From an uncultured Bacteroidales bacterium (lineage in GTDB: Bacteria > Bacteroidota > Bacteroidia > Bacteroidales > UBA932): a stretch of 64,000 bases of DNA. Positions 33,714 to 41,952 of the stretch are shown here, piece after piece. How positions within the stretch are numbered: position 1 is the first letter of the stretch; the number at the start of each line of letters is the position of its first letter. A program made the position numbers and the translations under genes. The stretch covers positions 5,578-69,577 of the forward strand of contig UQYV01000016.1 of NCBI GenBank assembly GCA_900545245.1. The letters run 5' to 3'. A model generated the notes under the pieces. That model ran no database searches and was not told where the DNA came from. It worked only from the letters and a program-made list of their open reading frames with translations.

Positions 33714-36012
33714 AAGCTTTTTCCGCTGCTTTATACTCTTTGTCGTCGGCGAGTTCGTCTAATTTCTCACCATATATTTCCATAATCCTTTTGCAGGCTT
33801 CGATTTCGTCGCCTACAGCCTCTTCAGGATACTTTTCATTCGAGAAGGTCCATTCCCATTCGAAGTCCTTGCATCTTTCTTCAAAAGCCTTGAAGTCAAA
33901 CTCCTCTCCTTTTTCGAGGGCAGAGATTGTCTCGTTGAAGAACATCTCCCAGCGTTTGTGGTAATATCCCGACATCATTCCGTTCCACTGTCTGCAGGCG
34001 TAGTCTTTGATTCGGCAGTTGCGGTCGCCCCAGCAGCCGATGAGATTGCGGGCGTTGTGTTCGTAGAGATTCTTTTCCTCCTGCGTTTTGCCCATTCTGC
34101 GTGCGTCGCCGAGCCAGCGTCCAAGAAGAAATTCTTCCCTTGTGCCGAGCAGCTTTTCGAGTTCGTCGATGAGAGTGAGGAACTCCCCGGATGCGGTCTT
34201 ATATGCCTGAATATCACCGTATTTGAATGCCCGGGCCGCGTTCTGCTGAAGAACGGATGCGTAGTCGGCGAGCACCTGGCGGGTGAGGTCTACGATGTCG
34301 TAGCGGAAGCCGTCGCTTGAAGAGAGGGCGTCGCAGCAAGAGAGGAGTTTTTTCCAGGCGGCCACGAGCTCTTCACTTCTGTAGCATTTTTTCGTGTTTG
34401 TCGTTCCACCAGGATTTATCTTGAAATTCGGACGTCCCGTGATGATGGATTCGTGCCCACCGTTATTCGTTGTGTTCTCATAAGCCGTCGAGAATATAAT
34501 CTCCCAGGCCTTTTGCGCGTCTTCGTTTTCTTGTCCGTAACGTTCAGAAAGATAATTCTTTATAAATGAATCTATCTCGATAGGGGAGTCTCTCCAGACA
34601 TTTTCGAGCATCAGGGCGAAAATCGCAGGATTCTGGTTTATGCCTTCCATCGTGAGGCCGATTCCGCTGAATTTGCCCCTCTCAGGCCTTGTCAGAGTCG
34701 ATGCCGGGTCGTTTGCCACTCGGGAGGCGTTTCCGGAAAGTACAATGTTCTGACCGAAGTTCTGGAGCATACACCAAATCCACGGTTTGCCGTAATAGGC
34801 TTCTGTTCTCTCCCAAACCGGATGGCGCTCGCTCCAAAGGTCGAGAATCACCATTCCGTCGTCCGGTACGGCTCCCAGAAGCGCCTGTATCTGAGGCTCG
34901 TGCCAATAATCCCTTTCGTGGTAGAAAAGCCATCCCTGCATAAGCCAGACAGCCTTTGGGTCGGCGGCTCTCATTGAGTTGAAGAGCTTCGAGCTTATTG
35001 CGCTGAGGTAGCTTGTGTCGCTGGTCTGCGGCCTGTTTTCGTTGAATGTATCGGCGGAATAGATGTGGTTGGTCCCGTAGATGCGGGCCTGTTCTTCGAT
35101 GAACAGGCGTCCTATTTCGGTGAACATCTCTTCACCAGGGTCGAGAACTGAAACCTCCGGAAAATTCACCCAGGAGCCTGTGCTGATTTTTGCCTCCGGG
35201 AATTTGTCCTTGAATGCCGGCGGCATGTGTCCGGTGAATGCCGGAAGAACCGGGGTCATTCCGAGTGAACGCTCTGCGTAGAGTATTTTCTTTGCGAGCT
35301 TTTCCTGCTTTTTCATGCAGCTTTGAGGAAGCGGGCCGCCCCATCCGTCGAGATTGCCCATCCAGAACCAGTTGTAGTAAGCCGGTCCGCTGAAGAAGGA
35401 CTCCAGCTCGCTGTCGCTGAATCCGAGCTTGTTATAGACCCTTTTCCAGACTGAGTTCTGACCGGTGAGGGCGAGCGGCATATTGATTCCGTTCAATGCC
35501 ATCCAGTCGATTTCCTGCTGCCATCTGTCGAAGTCCCACCAACTTATCGAGTAATTGAATGTGCAGTAGTTCAGGTAGTAACGCCATTTGTAAGGTGATG
35601 TCTTGGCGGTTTTTTCTTCCGGAAGCGGAAGTGTCTCCGGAAGTGCGCAGCTGTTTCCGCACCAGCTCCGGTGGGATCCGCAAAAGTCTCGCAGATAGTG
35701 CCCGAGGGCGCTCGCTATGCTGACACCGTTGTTGCCTCCAAGTACGATTTTTCCGTTTTCTGCGCTGAACTCGAAGTAGTCGAGACTGTCCTGGCGTTCC
35801 GGAAGAAGACGGAGTTCAAATTCGGAAGACCTGCCTCCTGTCACACGGTCAACGAGGGAGCGGACCGCCTCAATCTGTTCTTTTTCTGTAAATATGGTCT
35901 GTGTCGCCTTGTCCGTGCCGCAGCCGGCAATAGCTGAAGCGACAAGTGTCAATGTCGTGAAAATTATGGCTGCGCGTGATATCCGCATCATCCCGAATGT
36001 GCTACTTTTCAT
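33706..36012 (-). CDS. Alpha-N-acetylglucosaminidase (GH89), copy 1
   Basis: 768 residues from the ATG at 36012 (an ATG at 35991 is an equally good start). Lipoprotein signal with lipobox AIAGC (Cys31). GH89 features: SPYKWRYYLNYCTFNYSISWWD (~139-160), WQQEIDWMALNGINMPLA, NWFWMGNLDGWGGPLP, and the probable catalytic glutamates Glu325 (DTFNENRP) and Glu456 (GIGLTMEGINQNP). GH89 enzymes (human NAGLU, clostridial AgnC) release terminal alpha-GlcNAc from heparan sulfate or gastric mucin. Surface or periplasmic. Directly follows a paralogous GH89 gene with which its start overlaps. Confidence 0.92.
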   Translation of the reverse strand: MKSSTFGMMRISRAAIIFTTLTLVASAIAGCGTDKATQTIFTEKEQIEAVRSLVDRVTGGRSSEFELRLLPERQDSLDYFEFSAENGKIVLGGNNGVSIASALGHYLRDFCGSHRSWCGNSCALPETLPLPEEKTAKTSPYKWRYYLNYCTFNYSISWWDFDRWQQEIDWMALNGINMPLALTGQNSVWKRVYNKLGFSDSELESFFSGPAYYNWFWMGNLDGWGGPLPQSCMKKQEKLAKKILYAERSLGMTPVLPAFTGHMPPAFKDKFPEAKISTGSWVNFPEVSVLDPGEEMFTEIGRLFIEEQARIYGTNHIYSADTFNENRPQTSDTSYLSAISSKLFNSMRAADPKAVWLMQGWLFYHERDYWHEPQIQALLGAVPDDGMVILDLWSERHPVWERTEAYYGKPWIWCMLQNFGQNIVLSGNASRVANDPASTLTRPERGKFSGIGLTMEGINQNPAIFALMLENVWRDSPIEIDSFIKNYLSERYGQENEDAQKAWEIIFSTAYENTTNNGGHESIITGRPNFKINPGGTTNTKKCYRSEELVAAWKKLLSCCDALSSSDGFRYDIVDLTRQVLADYASVLQQNAARAFKYGDIQAYKTASGEFLTLIDELEKLLGTREEFLLGRWLGDARRMGKTQEEKNLYEHNARNLIGCWGDRNCRIKDYACRQWNGMMSGYYHKRWEMFFNETISALEKGEEFDFKAFEERCKDFEWEWTFSNEKYPEEAVGDEIEACKRIMEIYGEKLDELADDKEYKAAEKAYV

Positions 36013-38152
36013 TTGCTATGAGTTCTTTTGCGACCTCAAGAGGAGAGTCAAATGGTTTTGTATTGCTGTGATAAGGGGTGTTAATCCATTCTTCCTCCCA
36101 TTCGTCGAGCATTCCGGCTTTTTCGGAGAAATGGATTTCGAGTCTCGGAATGTAGTAGTCGCGTATGAGTCCGGACCAGAATCTCGCTGCATAGTCTTCC
36201 TGCCCGCCGCCCCAAGTGGTGATGAGCCTCTTGGCATTAGATTCCCTGCGGTCTTTTTCAAGTGCGCTGCCTTCCTCGCCCCTTGCATCCGAAATCCATC
36301 TGTCAAGCCTGTGGAGAGGATGTGAAGCGAGCAGACGGTCCACGTCGGAGAGTATGGCGACGGTCTTTCCCAATTCTTCCCGGCCCTTTTCCGTGCGTCC
36401 GAGTTTGAGAGCCTTCTCATAATGTCTGTCAGCGAGTTCCGCAAGATAGAGAGCCGAAAACTCGACGGCATCGTTGAAATAGAGAGGGGAGTCGCATTTG
36501 TCCGAGAGACTGAGGAATATCTTCACTGCCTTTCCGAAATCGTCGTCAATTCCGTGGCGGCTGACTCTTCTTCTGTCGTGAGTGACTGTCTGCCAGGTGA
36601 AACGAGGGTAGGAATAGAGCGAACTGTATACGCTCTTGTGCAGGAGCTTCCAAGCCTCTCTCATCTGATTGTCACAGAAACCGTAGCGGGCGCGGCAGTA
36701 GCTTTCGAGCCATCTGTCGATGTCGATGCTCTCCCTTGTCCAGCCCATATCTGCGAGCAGTTCATAGACGATTTCATTGTTTTCAAGACCTTCCGGCGCA
36801 CTGCCGAAGCCTACGAGATTTTTGGAGTATTCCGAAGCGAGAGCCTCTGCGGAAGCAGTTGCATACATATCCAAATCTCCTGTCGGGAGAACTTTGCCTC
36901 CGAAATTCGGCACATAGCTGAATATCCATTTCTTGCCGTGGAAACCTTCCTGCACTTTCCAGGTCTGCTCTGTGTGCCAAACCCATTTAGGGTAGTCGTT
37001 TCCCAGGTCGATGATTATCATCTTGTCGTCAGGAACTCCGGAGAGCATAGCCTTGAGGCTTTCCGGGTCCCAGAAATCGTGCTGATATCCGAAAGTCCAT
37101 CCTTGGGTGACCCAGATGGCATCGGAGTCGCCTGCGCTGATGGAGTTGTAGATTGCTTTTCCGTATTCTGCAAGAAGTTTGTGTTTGCCCTCGGCGTCGC
37201 CTTCCTCTACAGGCAATTTCATCTCGTTGAAACTGTCTGAAAGCCAATACTTTGCCTTGCCAAATTCTTTTTCCCACTCCCGTACGAAAAGTTTTCCGAT
37301 TTTGGTGAACCACGGTGAGTCTGGGGAGAGTACGCAGGCATTGTCCTCCAGCGGGAAGCCTCCCCAGGTGAGCTGCCTTGCCTGGATTTCAGGATGTTTT
37401 TTCATCAATGCGGGCGGGATGAATCCTGCGAATGCCGGGGCTACAGGTTCCATTCCGAGTTCTCTCATCCTGTCGAGTATCTTGTGCTGGAGTTCAATCT
37501 GGGAATTGTGCCAGTTGTCGTCGAGAGGGCCGTCGAAGCGGTTCAGATTGCCCATTCTGTGCCAAGGAAGATGTGCGGCTCCTGTGAAGAAACTGTCGAT
37601 TTCGTCGGCTTCAAGTCCGAGTTTAAGCCATACTCTCTTTGCAATAGCCTCGGCTGCAACGCTTGCAAGCGGCATATTCACTCCGTGAAGAGCCATCCAG
37701 TCAATTTCCTGAGACCATCTCTCCCATCCCCAATAAGGAGTGGTGTAGCCGAAGGTGCAGACATTGAGGAAGTAGCGCAGCTCATAAGGAGAGACGGCTT
37801 CTTCGTCCCAGTCCGGCCAAATCTCTGGAATGTCCAGTTTGCTTCCGCTCCAGCATATCATCGAGCCGCAGGCTTCGCGGAGGTATCTGTCCATAGCATA
37901 ACAGATTGCGCTCGGACTGCTTCCCCCGATGCTGAGCAGACCGCCGGTCGCTTCGATTTCAAATCTGTCCAATCCCTCTTCCGTAGTAGGGATGGTTTTG
38001 AATGAGACATTTTCGAGTTTTCCTATTGTCCTCTCAATCACCCCTTGAGCGGCATTAATGCATTTTTCTTCAGCGCTTTTTTCCCCTTTACAAGAAAAGA
38101 AAAGCGGGACGAGAGCGAATGAGACAAAGATTCCTATGACTTTTTTCATCAT
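36002..38152 (-). CDS. Alpha-N-acetylglucosaminidase (GH89), copy 2
   Basis: 716 residues; lipoprotein signal with cysteine at 21. GH89 blocks: SPYELRYFLNVCTFGYTTPYWGW (~121-143), WSQEIDWMALHGVNMPLA, PWHRMGNLNRFDGPL, Glu310 (DSFNEMKLP) and Glu454 (FGSAPEGLENNE). The second motif departs from the usual EGI-QNP form, so specificity may differ from copy 1. The tandem pair is the only glycoside hydrolase content of the PUL. A strong hairpin (38183-38214) lies just upstream. Confidence 0.9.
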   Translation of the reverse strand: MMKKVIGIFVSFALVPLFFSCKGEKSAEEKCINAAQGVIERTIGKLENVSFKTIPTTEEGLDRFEIEATGGLLSIGGSSPSAICYAMDRYLREACGSMICWSGSKLDIPEIWPDWDEEAVSPYELRYFLNVCTFGYTTPYWGWERWSQEIDWMALHGVNMPLASVAAEAIAKRVWLKLGLEADEIDSFFTGAAHLPWHRMGNLNRFDGPLDDNWHNSQIELQHKILDRMRELGMEPVAPAFAGFIPPALMKKHPEIQARQLTWGGFPLEDNACVLSPDSPWFTKIGKLFVREWEKEFGKAKYWLSDSFNEMKLPVEEGDAEGKHKLLAEYGKAIYNSISAGDSDAIWVTQGWTFGYQHDFWDPESLKAMLSGVPDDKMIIIDLGNDYPKWVWHTEQTWKVQEGFHGKKWIFSYVPNFGGKVLPTGDLDMYATASAEALASEYSKNLVGFGSAPEGLENNEIVYELLADMGWTRESIDIDRWLESYCRARYGFCDNQMREAWKLLHKSVYSSLYSYPRFTWQTVTHDRRRVSRHGIDDDFGKAVKIFLSLSDKCDSPLYFNDAVEFSALYLAELADRHYEKALKLGRTEKGREELGKTVAILSDVDRLLASHPLHRLDRWISDARGEEGSALEKDRRESNAKRLITTWGGGQEDYAARFWSGLIRDYYIPRLEIHFSEKAGMLDEWEEEWINTPYHSNTKPFDSPLEVAKELIANEK

Positions 38153-38182
38153 CGAAGCGAGTTTTGTATTTATAAAATATAG

Positions 38183-38214
38183 AAGACGGGGAGAAGGTCA
38201 GTCCTCCCCGCCTT
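38183..38214 (-). terminator. Hairpin between the PUL lipoprotein and the GH89 genes
   Basis: On the minus strand AAGGCGGGGAG pairs with CTCCCCGTCTT (11 bp, one G-U), followed by a T-poor tract. It lies 15 bp after the lipoprotein stop. It may be an attenuator or a 3'-end stabiliser that lowers expression of downstream genes relative to susCD. Confidence 0.45.
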
Positions 38215-38228
38215 GAGGTTTGCAGGGC

Positions 38229-39512
38229 TTATTCTGCGATTTCGCACTGAGTCTTGATGTCAAGATATACAGGTTTCATAAAAAGATCCTTTGCCTTTTC
38301 CCTGTCGATGTACCTCTTGCCGTCTTTTTCTACAAAGCACTTGCTGTCATCGTATTCAAACTGCACAATCTGCATAATTCCGTAGTAGTAGCGAGGGTTT
38401 TCCTCTCCTTCCTTCTTTCTCTCTGAACGGAATATAATGTAGTCACCTGCTCTATACTGCTCAGTAGGAGCTTTTGTTGCCTTATCTCCTGCATTATTCC
38501 ATTTGCGCAAGAATGTACTACCTCCAAAGTTGGTAGGATTTTCTTCTTCTCCAAGAGTGGAATTGTCAAGTTTTCTCTGGATTTCGCCGAGAGCGTAGAA
38601 GGCTTTGATTTTCTCAAGATTCGTTTTCGGGCTTTTAAGATTGAGGAAAATCCTGTCAATTTCCTTGAACAGTTCCTCTTTGTAGTCCTTTCCGGACCAG
38701 CTGCCTCTGTAGCGGTTCATTTTGAAATTAAGATCAATGTTTTCATCCTTAATCTGGTGATCTCCATATTGGTAAAGATCACACTGGCGTCCTGTTGTGC
38801 CACCTCCGAGCGAACTTGCCTTCATTATACTGAACATATAACCCCTCTGACTTCCGAAGATTACGTTGTTCTCTGTGTTTTGTAAAGCATTAAGGAAGCA
38901 GAAACTTGCGTTCTTTCCGTCAACAGCGAGGAGTTCGTTGAGACTGAGTATGTGCTCAATCTTGCCATTTACTTTCACTCCGTGCATAGAGAAGAAAGAT
39001 TTGGTGTCAGAGCCTGCGCCTGTATTGGGAGTTGGGAACTCTTCCGGACAGTTTTTGTTATTCTTGACAATGTTGTCAGGATAGAGAGCTACAACATCGT
39101 TGAACCAGACATCTCCCTTTGGCTCTCCTGTAACCTTCGGAGCGTCAAAGTAGAACTTCTTGGACGCATCGGCAGACGAGAGCACGACTTCGATAGCGTC
39201 AATCTCCTGTGAGTCTGCGAAGAATTCTACGGACGCAACTGTTCCATCAATAGTCCCTTCCTGGCCTTCACCCACAACAGTGAATGTTCCGTCCTCTGCT
39301 TTCTTTGCACCGCTGAAAACAGCCTTTGAAACGGCTGTGGTACCTGTGAACGAGCCGCTGAGATTGACCGGCTCTCCGTATGGAAGCGCCTCGATTTTCT
39401 CAAGCGTAAACTCAACTTCGAGTTCCTTTACGCTGTCGTCTTTTTCATTGTTTTTCTGGCAGCCCGCGAACAATATGGTCAGCGCTGCTGCAAAAAGTAA
39501 TGATTTTTTCAT
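38229..39512 (-). CDS. PUL lipoprotein of unknown function (427 aa)
   Basis: Signal peptide with lipobox LFAGC (Cys18). Residues ~30-115 look like a beta-sandwich (LEVEFTLEKIEALPYGEPVNLSG; AVFSGAKKAEDGTFTVVGEG), then a larger domain with WFNDVVALYPDN and FFSMHGVKVNGKIEHILSLNELL, and a C-terminal helical/beta part. No catalytic motif recognised. Located between two EEP genes and the GH89 genes, it is a candidate surface glycan-binding or substrate-presenting lipoprotein, as usually encoded near susD. Unlike the usual SusE/F type in sequence, so the call is by position. Confidence 0.6.
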   Translation of the reverse strand: MKKSLLFAAALTILFAGCQKNNEKDDSVKELEVEFTLEKIEALPYGEPVNLSGSFTGTTAVSKAVFSGAKKAEDGTFTVVGEGQEGTIDGTVASVEFFADSQEIDAIEVVLSSADASKKFYFDAPKVTGEPKGDVWFNDVVALYPDNIVKNNKNCPEEFPTPNTGAGSDTKSFFSMHGVKVNGKIEHILSLNELLAVDGKNASFCFLNALQNTENNVIFGSQRGYMFSIMKASSLGGGTTGRQCDLYQYGDHQIKDENIDLNFKMNRYRGSWSGKDYKEELFKEIDRIFLNLKSPKTNLEKIKAFYALGEIQRKLDNSTLGEEENPTNFGGSTFLRKWNNAGDKATKAPTEQYRAGDYIIFRSERKKEGEENPRYYYGIMQIVQFEYDDSKCFVEKDGKRYIDREKAKDLFMKPVYLDIKTQCEIAE

Positions 39513-39572
39513 TTTTTGTTGTTTAATAAGTGGTTAATAATATGTTTGTTGTTCACTTTACAATAGTGTCAT

Positions 39573-40346
39573 TTATTTGATTTCGACATCCGCATAGATA
39601 GGGAAGTGGTCGGAAAGAAGCCTCCGGCGATCCACTGCGGTTTCGATGAGTTTCACTCCGGCGCCTTTCTTTGCATAGATGTAGTCGATTTTGATGGAAG
39701 GCGACATTGTGCTGAAGGTCAGTTCCCGATTAGTGAGTTCATCCCATCCTTTTCTGAGGAATTCCATCTCGGGACTGTCCGGTTCCGCGTTCATATCCCC
39801 TGCGAGGAAAACAGGATTTGAGATTTTCTTCAGCTTTTTCCGGATGAATTTCACCTGTTCGAGTCTCAGCTCCGAAGAAGAAACTTCGAGGTGGGTGCAG
39901 ACATAGCTTACAATCTGTCCGTCAGGGAGTTCAATGTCTGCAAGGAGCATTGCCCTCTGCTCCGTGCCCTTGCTGTGAGGGAGAAGTATCCTTTCGCTGC
40001 GGACGATAGGGTAGCGGCTCAGTAGCCCTATGCCGTAGTATCCGCCCCTGTAGTCAATGGTTTTGGCATAGATTCCGAACATACCCGTTTCCCGTGCGAG
40101 TTCGTTGATGAATTTGACCCCGTTCTGTTTCGGAGCCCTCTCTCTGTAGGTCGCCCAGTCACATTCCTGAAGTGCGACAATGTCAGCATCTAAAGACTTG
40201 ATGTAGGAGCCTATTTCCTCCATAGAGGCGAGTTCTCCGAATCGGAGGTTGTAACTCATCAGGCGCAGTTTTCCGTTTCCGGCAAAGCCTGCGCTGCAAA
40301 TGAGAATGGCTGCTGCAAATGCTATAAATCTGAATTTTTTGCTCAT
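39573..40346 (-). CDS. Secreted EEP-fold phosphodiesterase/phosphatase, copy 1
   Basis: 257 residues; signal peptide (1-22, ILICSAGFAG). The endonuclease/exonuclease/phosphatase fold is complete: LRLMSYNLRFG (27-37), Glu61 in LQECDW, THLEVSSSELRLEQ (151-164), GDMNAEPD (183-190), SDHFPI (245-250). The family includes sphingomyelinases, DNases, phosphoinositide phosphatases and GPI-related enzymes; the substrate is not readable here. Its start overlaps the upstream lipoprotein stop by 4 bp. A second copy lies one gene upstream. Confidence 0.88.
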   Translation of the reverse strand: MSKKFRFIAFAAAILICSAGFAGNGKLRLMSYNLRFGELASMEEIGSYIKSLDADIVALQECDWATYRERAPKQNGVKFINELARETGMFGIYAKTIDYRGGYYGIGLLSRYPIVRSERILLPHSKGTEQRAMLLADIELPDGQIVSYVCTHLEVSSSELRLEQVKFIRKKLKKISNPVFLAGDMNAEPDSPEMEFLRKGWDELTNRELTFSTMSPSIKIDYIYAKKGAGVKLIETAVDRRRLLSDHFPIYADVEIK

Positions 40347-41128
40347 AATTTTATTTTCTCAATTGTAATTCTGTAATATCCGAGATTCACCGTTTTTTTG
40401 CTTTCAGCACCGCGGCAGACGTATTCCGGCGGACAGATGACATAGAGACTCCAGCCCTCGGTTCCTTCAGAAATGAATGAACGGCAACATTGTGCTTTAA
40501 CCTTTTGTTCAAGCTCTTTTTCAAGTCCGTTCTTCACCCGTCCTATTATGACAGCATCTCCTGAAAGTTTCACTCCTTTTTTGCTGAAAATTTCATCCAA
40601 CTGGGAAATCTTGTCGATTCTGCCCGTGTAGATGGTCGTCCTGCCGGGGATGCCAGTCTGGATGTGTATATTCGCTCCACTGAGAAAAACATCTGAATCA
40701 TATATGCCGTCGAAATCCGAAACCATTGTTTTGGTGATGATTCCGCAGCCTTTCGTTACCTGCTTTCCGCTCGGCTCCTGCTGGGCGAAAAGTGGCCAGA
40801 CATTGTTGCCTGAACAAATTTTGAGAAGAGGCGATGGCTCTCCGGCGGTGAAATCCATTCTGTCAAAGAAGAACATCACTGCCTTTTTTCCATCCTCTCC
40901 GAGAACATGGTTCTTTGCGATGCCGATGTCCCTTCGGATGAAATAACTGTCTTCATCTTTGAGGTCGGTGAAATAATCCACTGCGAACGTGTTATTGGCA
41001 TTCATCTCAGCCGGAGGTTCGGGCACGGACGGTGAAGACGGAATGACGGGATTTTCCGGATTCGGATTTTTGTCACAGGCGCACAGAAGCGATGCGGCAA
41101 GTGCTGCTATGAATAAAAACCTTTTCAT
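40343..41128 (-). CDS. PUL lipoprotein of unknown function (261 aa)
   Basis: Starts at the ATG at 41128, which yields MKRFLFIAALAASLLCAC with a lipobox. A proline-rich linker (NPNPENPVIPSSPSVPEPP) suits a surface-exposed lipoprotein. The rest is beta-rich with no recognised motif. Sandwiched between the two EEP genes: its start is 1 bp from the end of the upstream EEP gene and its end overlaps the downstream one, so the three are tightly coupled. Possibly a partner or substrate-binding protein of the EEP enzymes. Confidence 0.6.
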   Translation of the reverse strand: MKRFLFIAALAASLLCACDKNPNPENPVIPSSPSVPEPPAEMNANNTFAVDYFTDLKDEDSYFIRRDIGIAKNHVLGEDGKKAVMFFFDRMDFTAGEPSPLLKICSGNNVWPLFAQQEPSGKQVTKGCGIITKTMVSDFDGIYDSDVFLSGANIHIQTGIPGRTTIYTGRIDKISQLDEIFSKKGVKLSGDAVIIGRVKNGLEKELEQKVKAQCCRSFISEGTEGWSLYVICPPEYVCRGAESKKTVNLGYYRITIEKIKL

Positions 41129-41129
41129 C

Positions 41130-41933
41130 TCAGTTCTCCTCATAAATTACATCAGCCATCACAAAGCAATGGTCGGACAGATCCGGTCTTGCGATGATTT
41201 CATATTTTGTGTATTTCCATTTCTTCGGATAACCCATCACATAGTCGAGCTTCCTGTTCGGTTTGTCGGAAGGTATGGTGAAGCCTGTCCCTTCTCCGAT
41301 TTCCTGCCAGGTGTTCTTGGCATACTTAATCTGGTCACTGTCTTCCCTTGCGTTGAAATCCCCTATTAGCAGGCTCGGAGTCCGTTTGTCTTGAACGAAC
41401 ATTTTTTTGTTCACGTCAGCGATGTTGCGGATAGTGAGTTCGGGAGTTTCAAGTGCGAGATGCGTGGTCGCAACCCTCACCGTTGCACCCTCAGGCAGAT
41501 TGATGTAAATCCAAGCTGTGCTTCGGGGCTCCCGCGCTCCCTCATTTCTGAGGTCGGTTATGATTTTCTCCGCCTTCATAAAGGGATATTTGCTCAAAAT
41601 CGCCACTCCGAAACCGCCGCCCTGATAGATGAACGACTGGCTCCAGAATGGGAACATCCCCGTAGCTGCGGCCAATTCGTTGAGAAAGTCCTTGTTTCCG
41701 TTGCGCTTTGTCATATAATCAACTTCTTGCAGGCAGACTACGTCCGGAGCATATTCGTTGATTAACGCGGCATAGGGTTCGACTTTGTGGGAGGCATATT
41801 CCGCTCCTTCCTTGATGTTCATCGACATCACTCTGAGGCTAAGCCTTTCTCCGGCAAAAGCCTGCCGAAAAGAGGTGCAAATAGCCGTGATTGTGAGCAT
41901 CAATGCAATTGTGATATTTCGTGTCTTAATCAT
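41130..41933 (-). CDS. Secreted EEP-fold phosphodiesterase/phosphatase, copy 2
   Basis: 267 residues from the ATG at 41933 (a signal peptide MIKTRNITIALMLTITAICTSF follows; the longer frame upstream lacks one). EEP motifs: LRVMSMNIKEG (33-43), Glu70 in LQEVDY, THLALETPELTIRN, GDFNARED (191-198), and SDHCFVMAD near the C-terminus. Paralogue of the other EEP gene in this locus. Immediately downstream of susD by 20 bp, so its expression follows the transporter. Substrate unknown; a phosphodiester linkage in the imported glycan is the simplest guess. Confidence 0.87.
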   Translation of the reverse strand: MIKTRNITIALMLTITAICTSFRQAFAGERLSLRVMSMNIKEGAEYASHKVEPYAALINEYAPDVVCLQEVDYMTKRNGNKDFLNELAAATGMFPFWSQSFIYQGGGFGVAILSKYPFMKAEKIITDLRNEGAREPRSTAWIYINLPEGATVRVATTHLALETPELTIRNIADVNKKMFVQDKRTPSLLIGDFNAREDSDQIKYAKNTWQEIGEGTGFTIPSDKPNRKLDYVMGYPKKWKYTKYEIIARPDLSDHCFVMADVIYEEN

Positions 41934-41952
41934 TTCGTTCTTGTGGGTTTGA

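Noticed and set aside
36422..37240. Plus-strand open frame within the second GH89 gene
   Set aside because: Antisense to intact GH89 sequence including a catalytic glutamate region; codon usage is that of a shadow.
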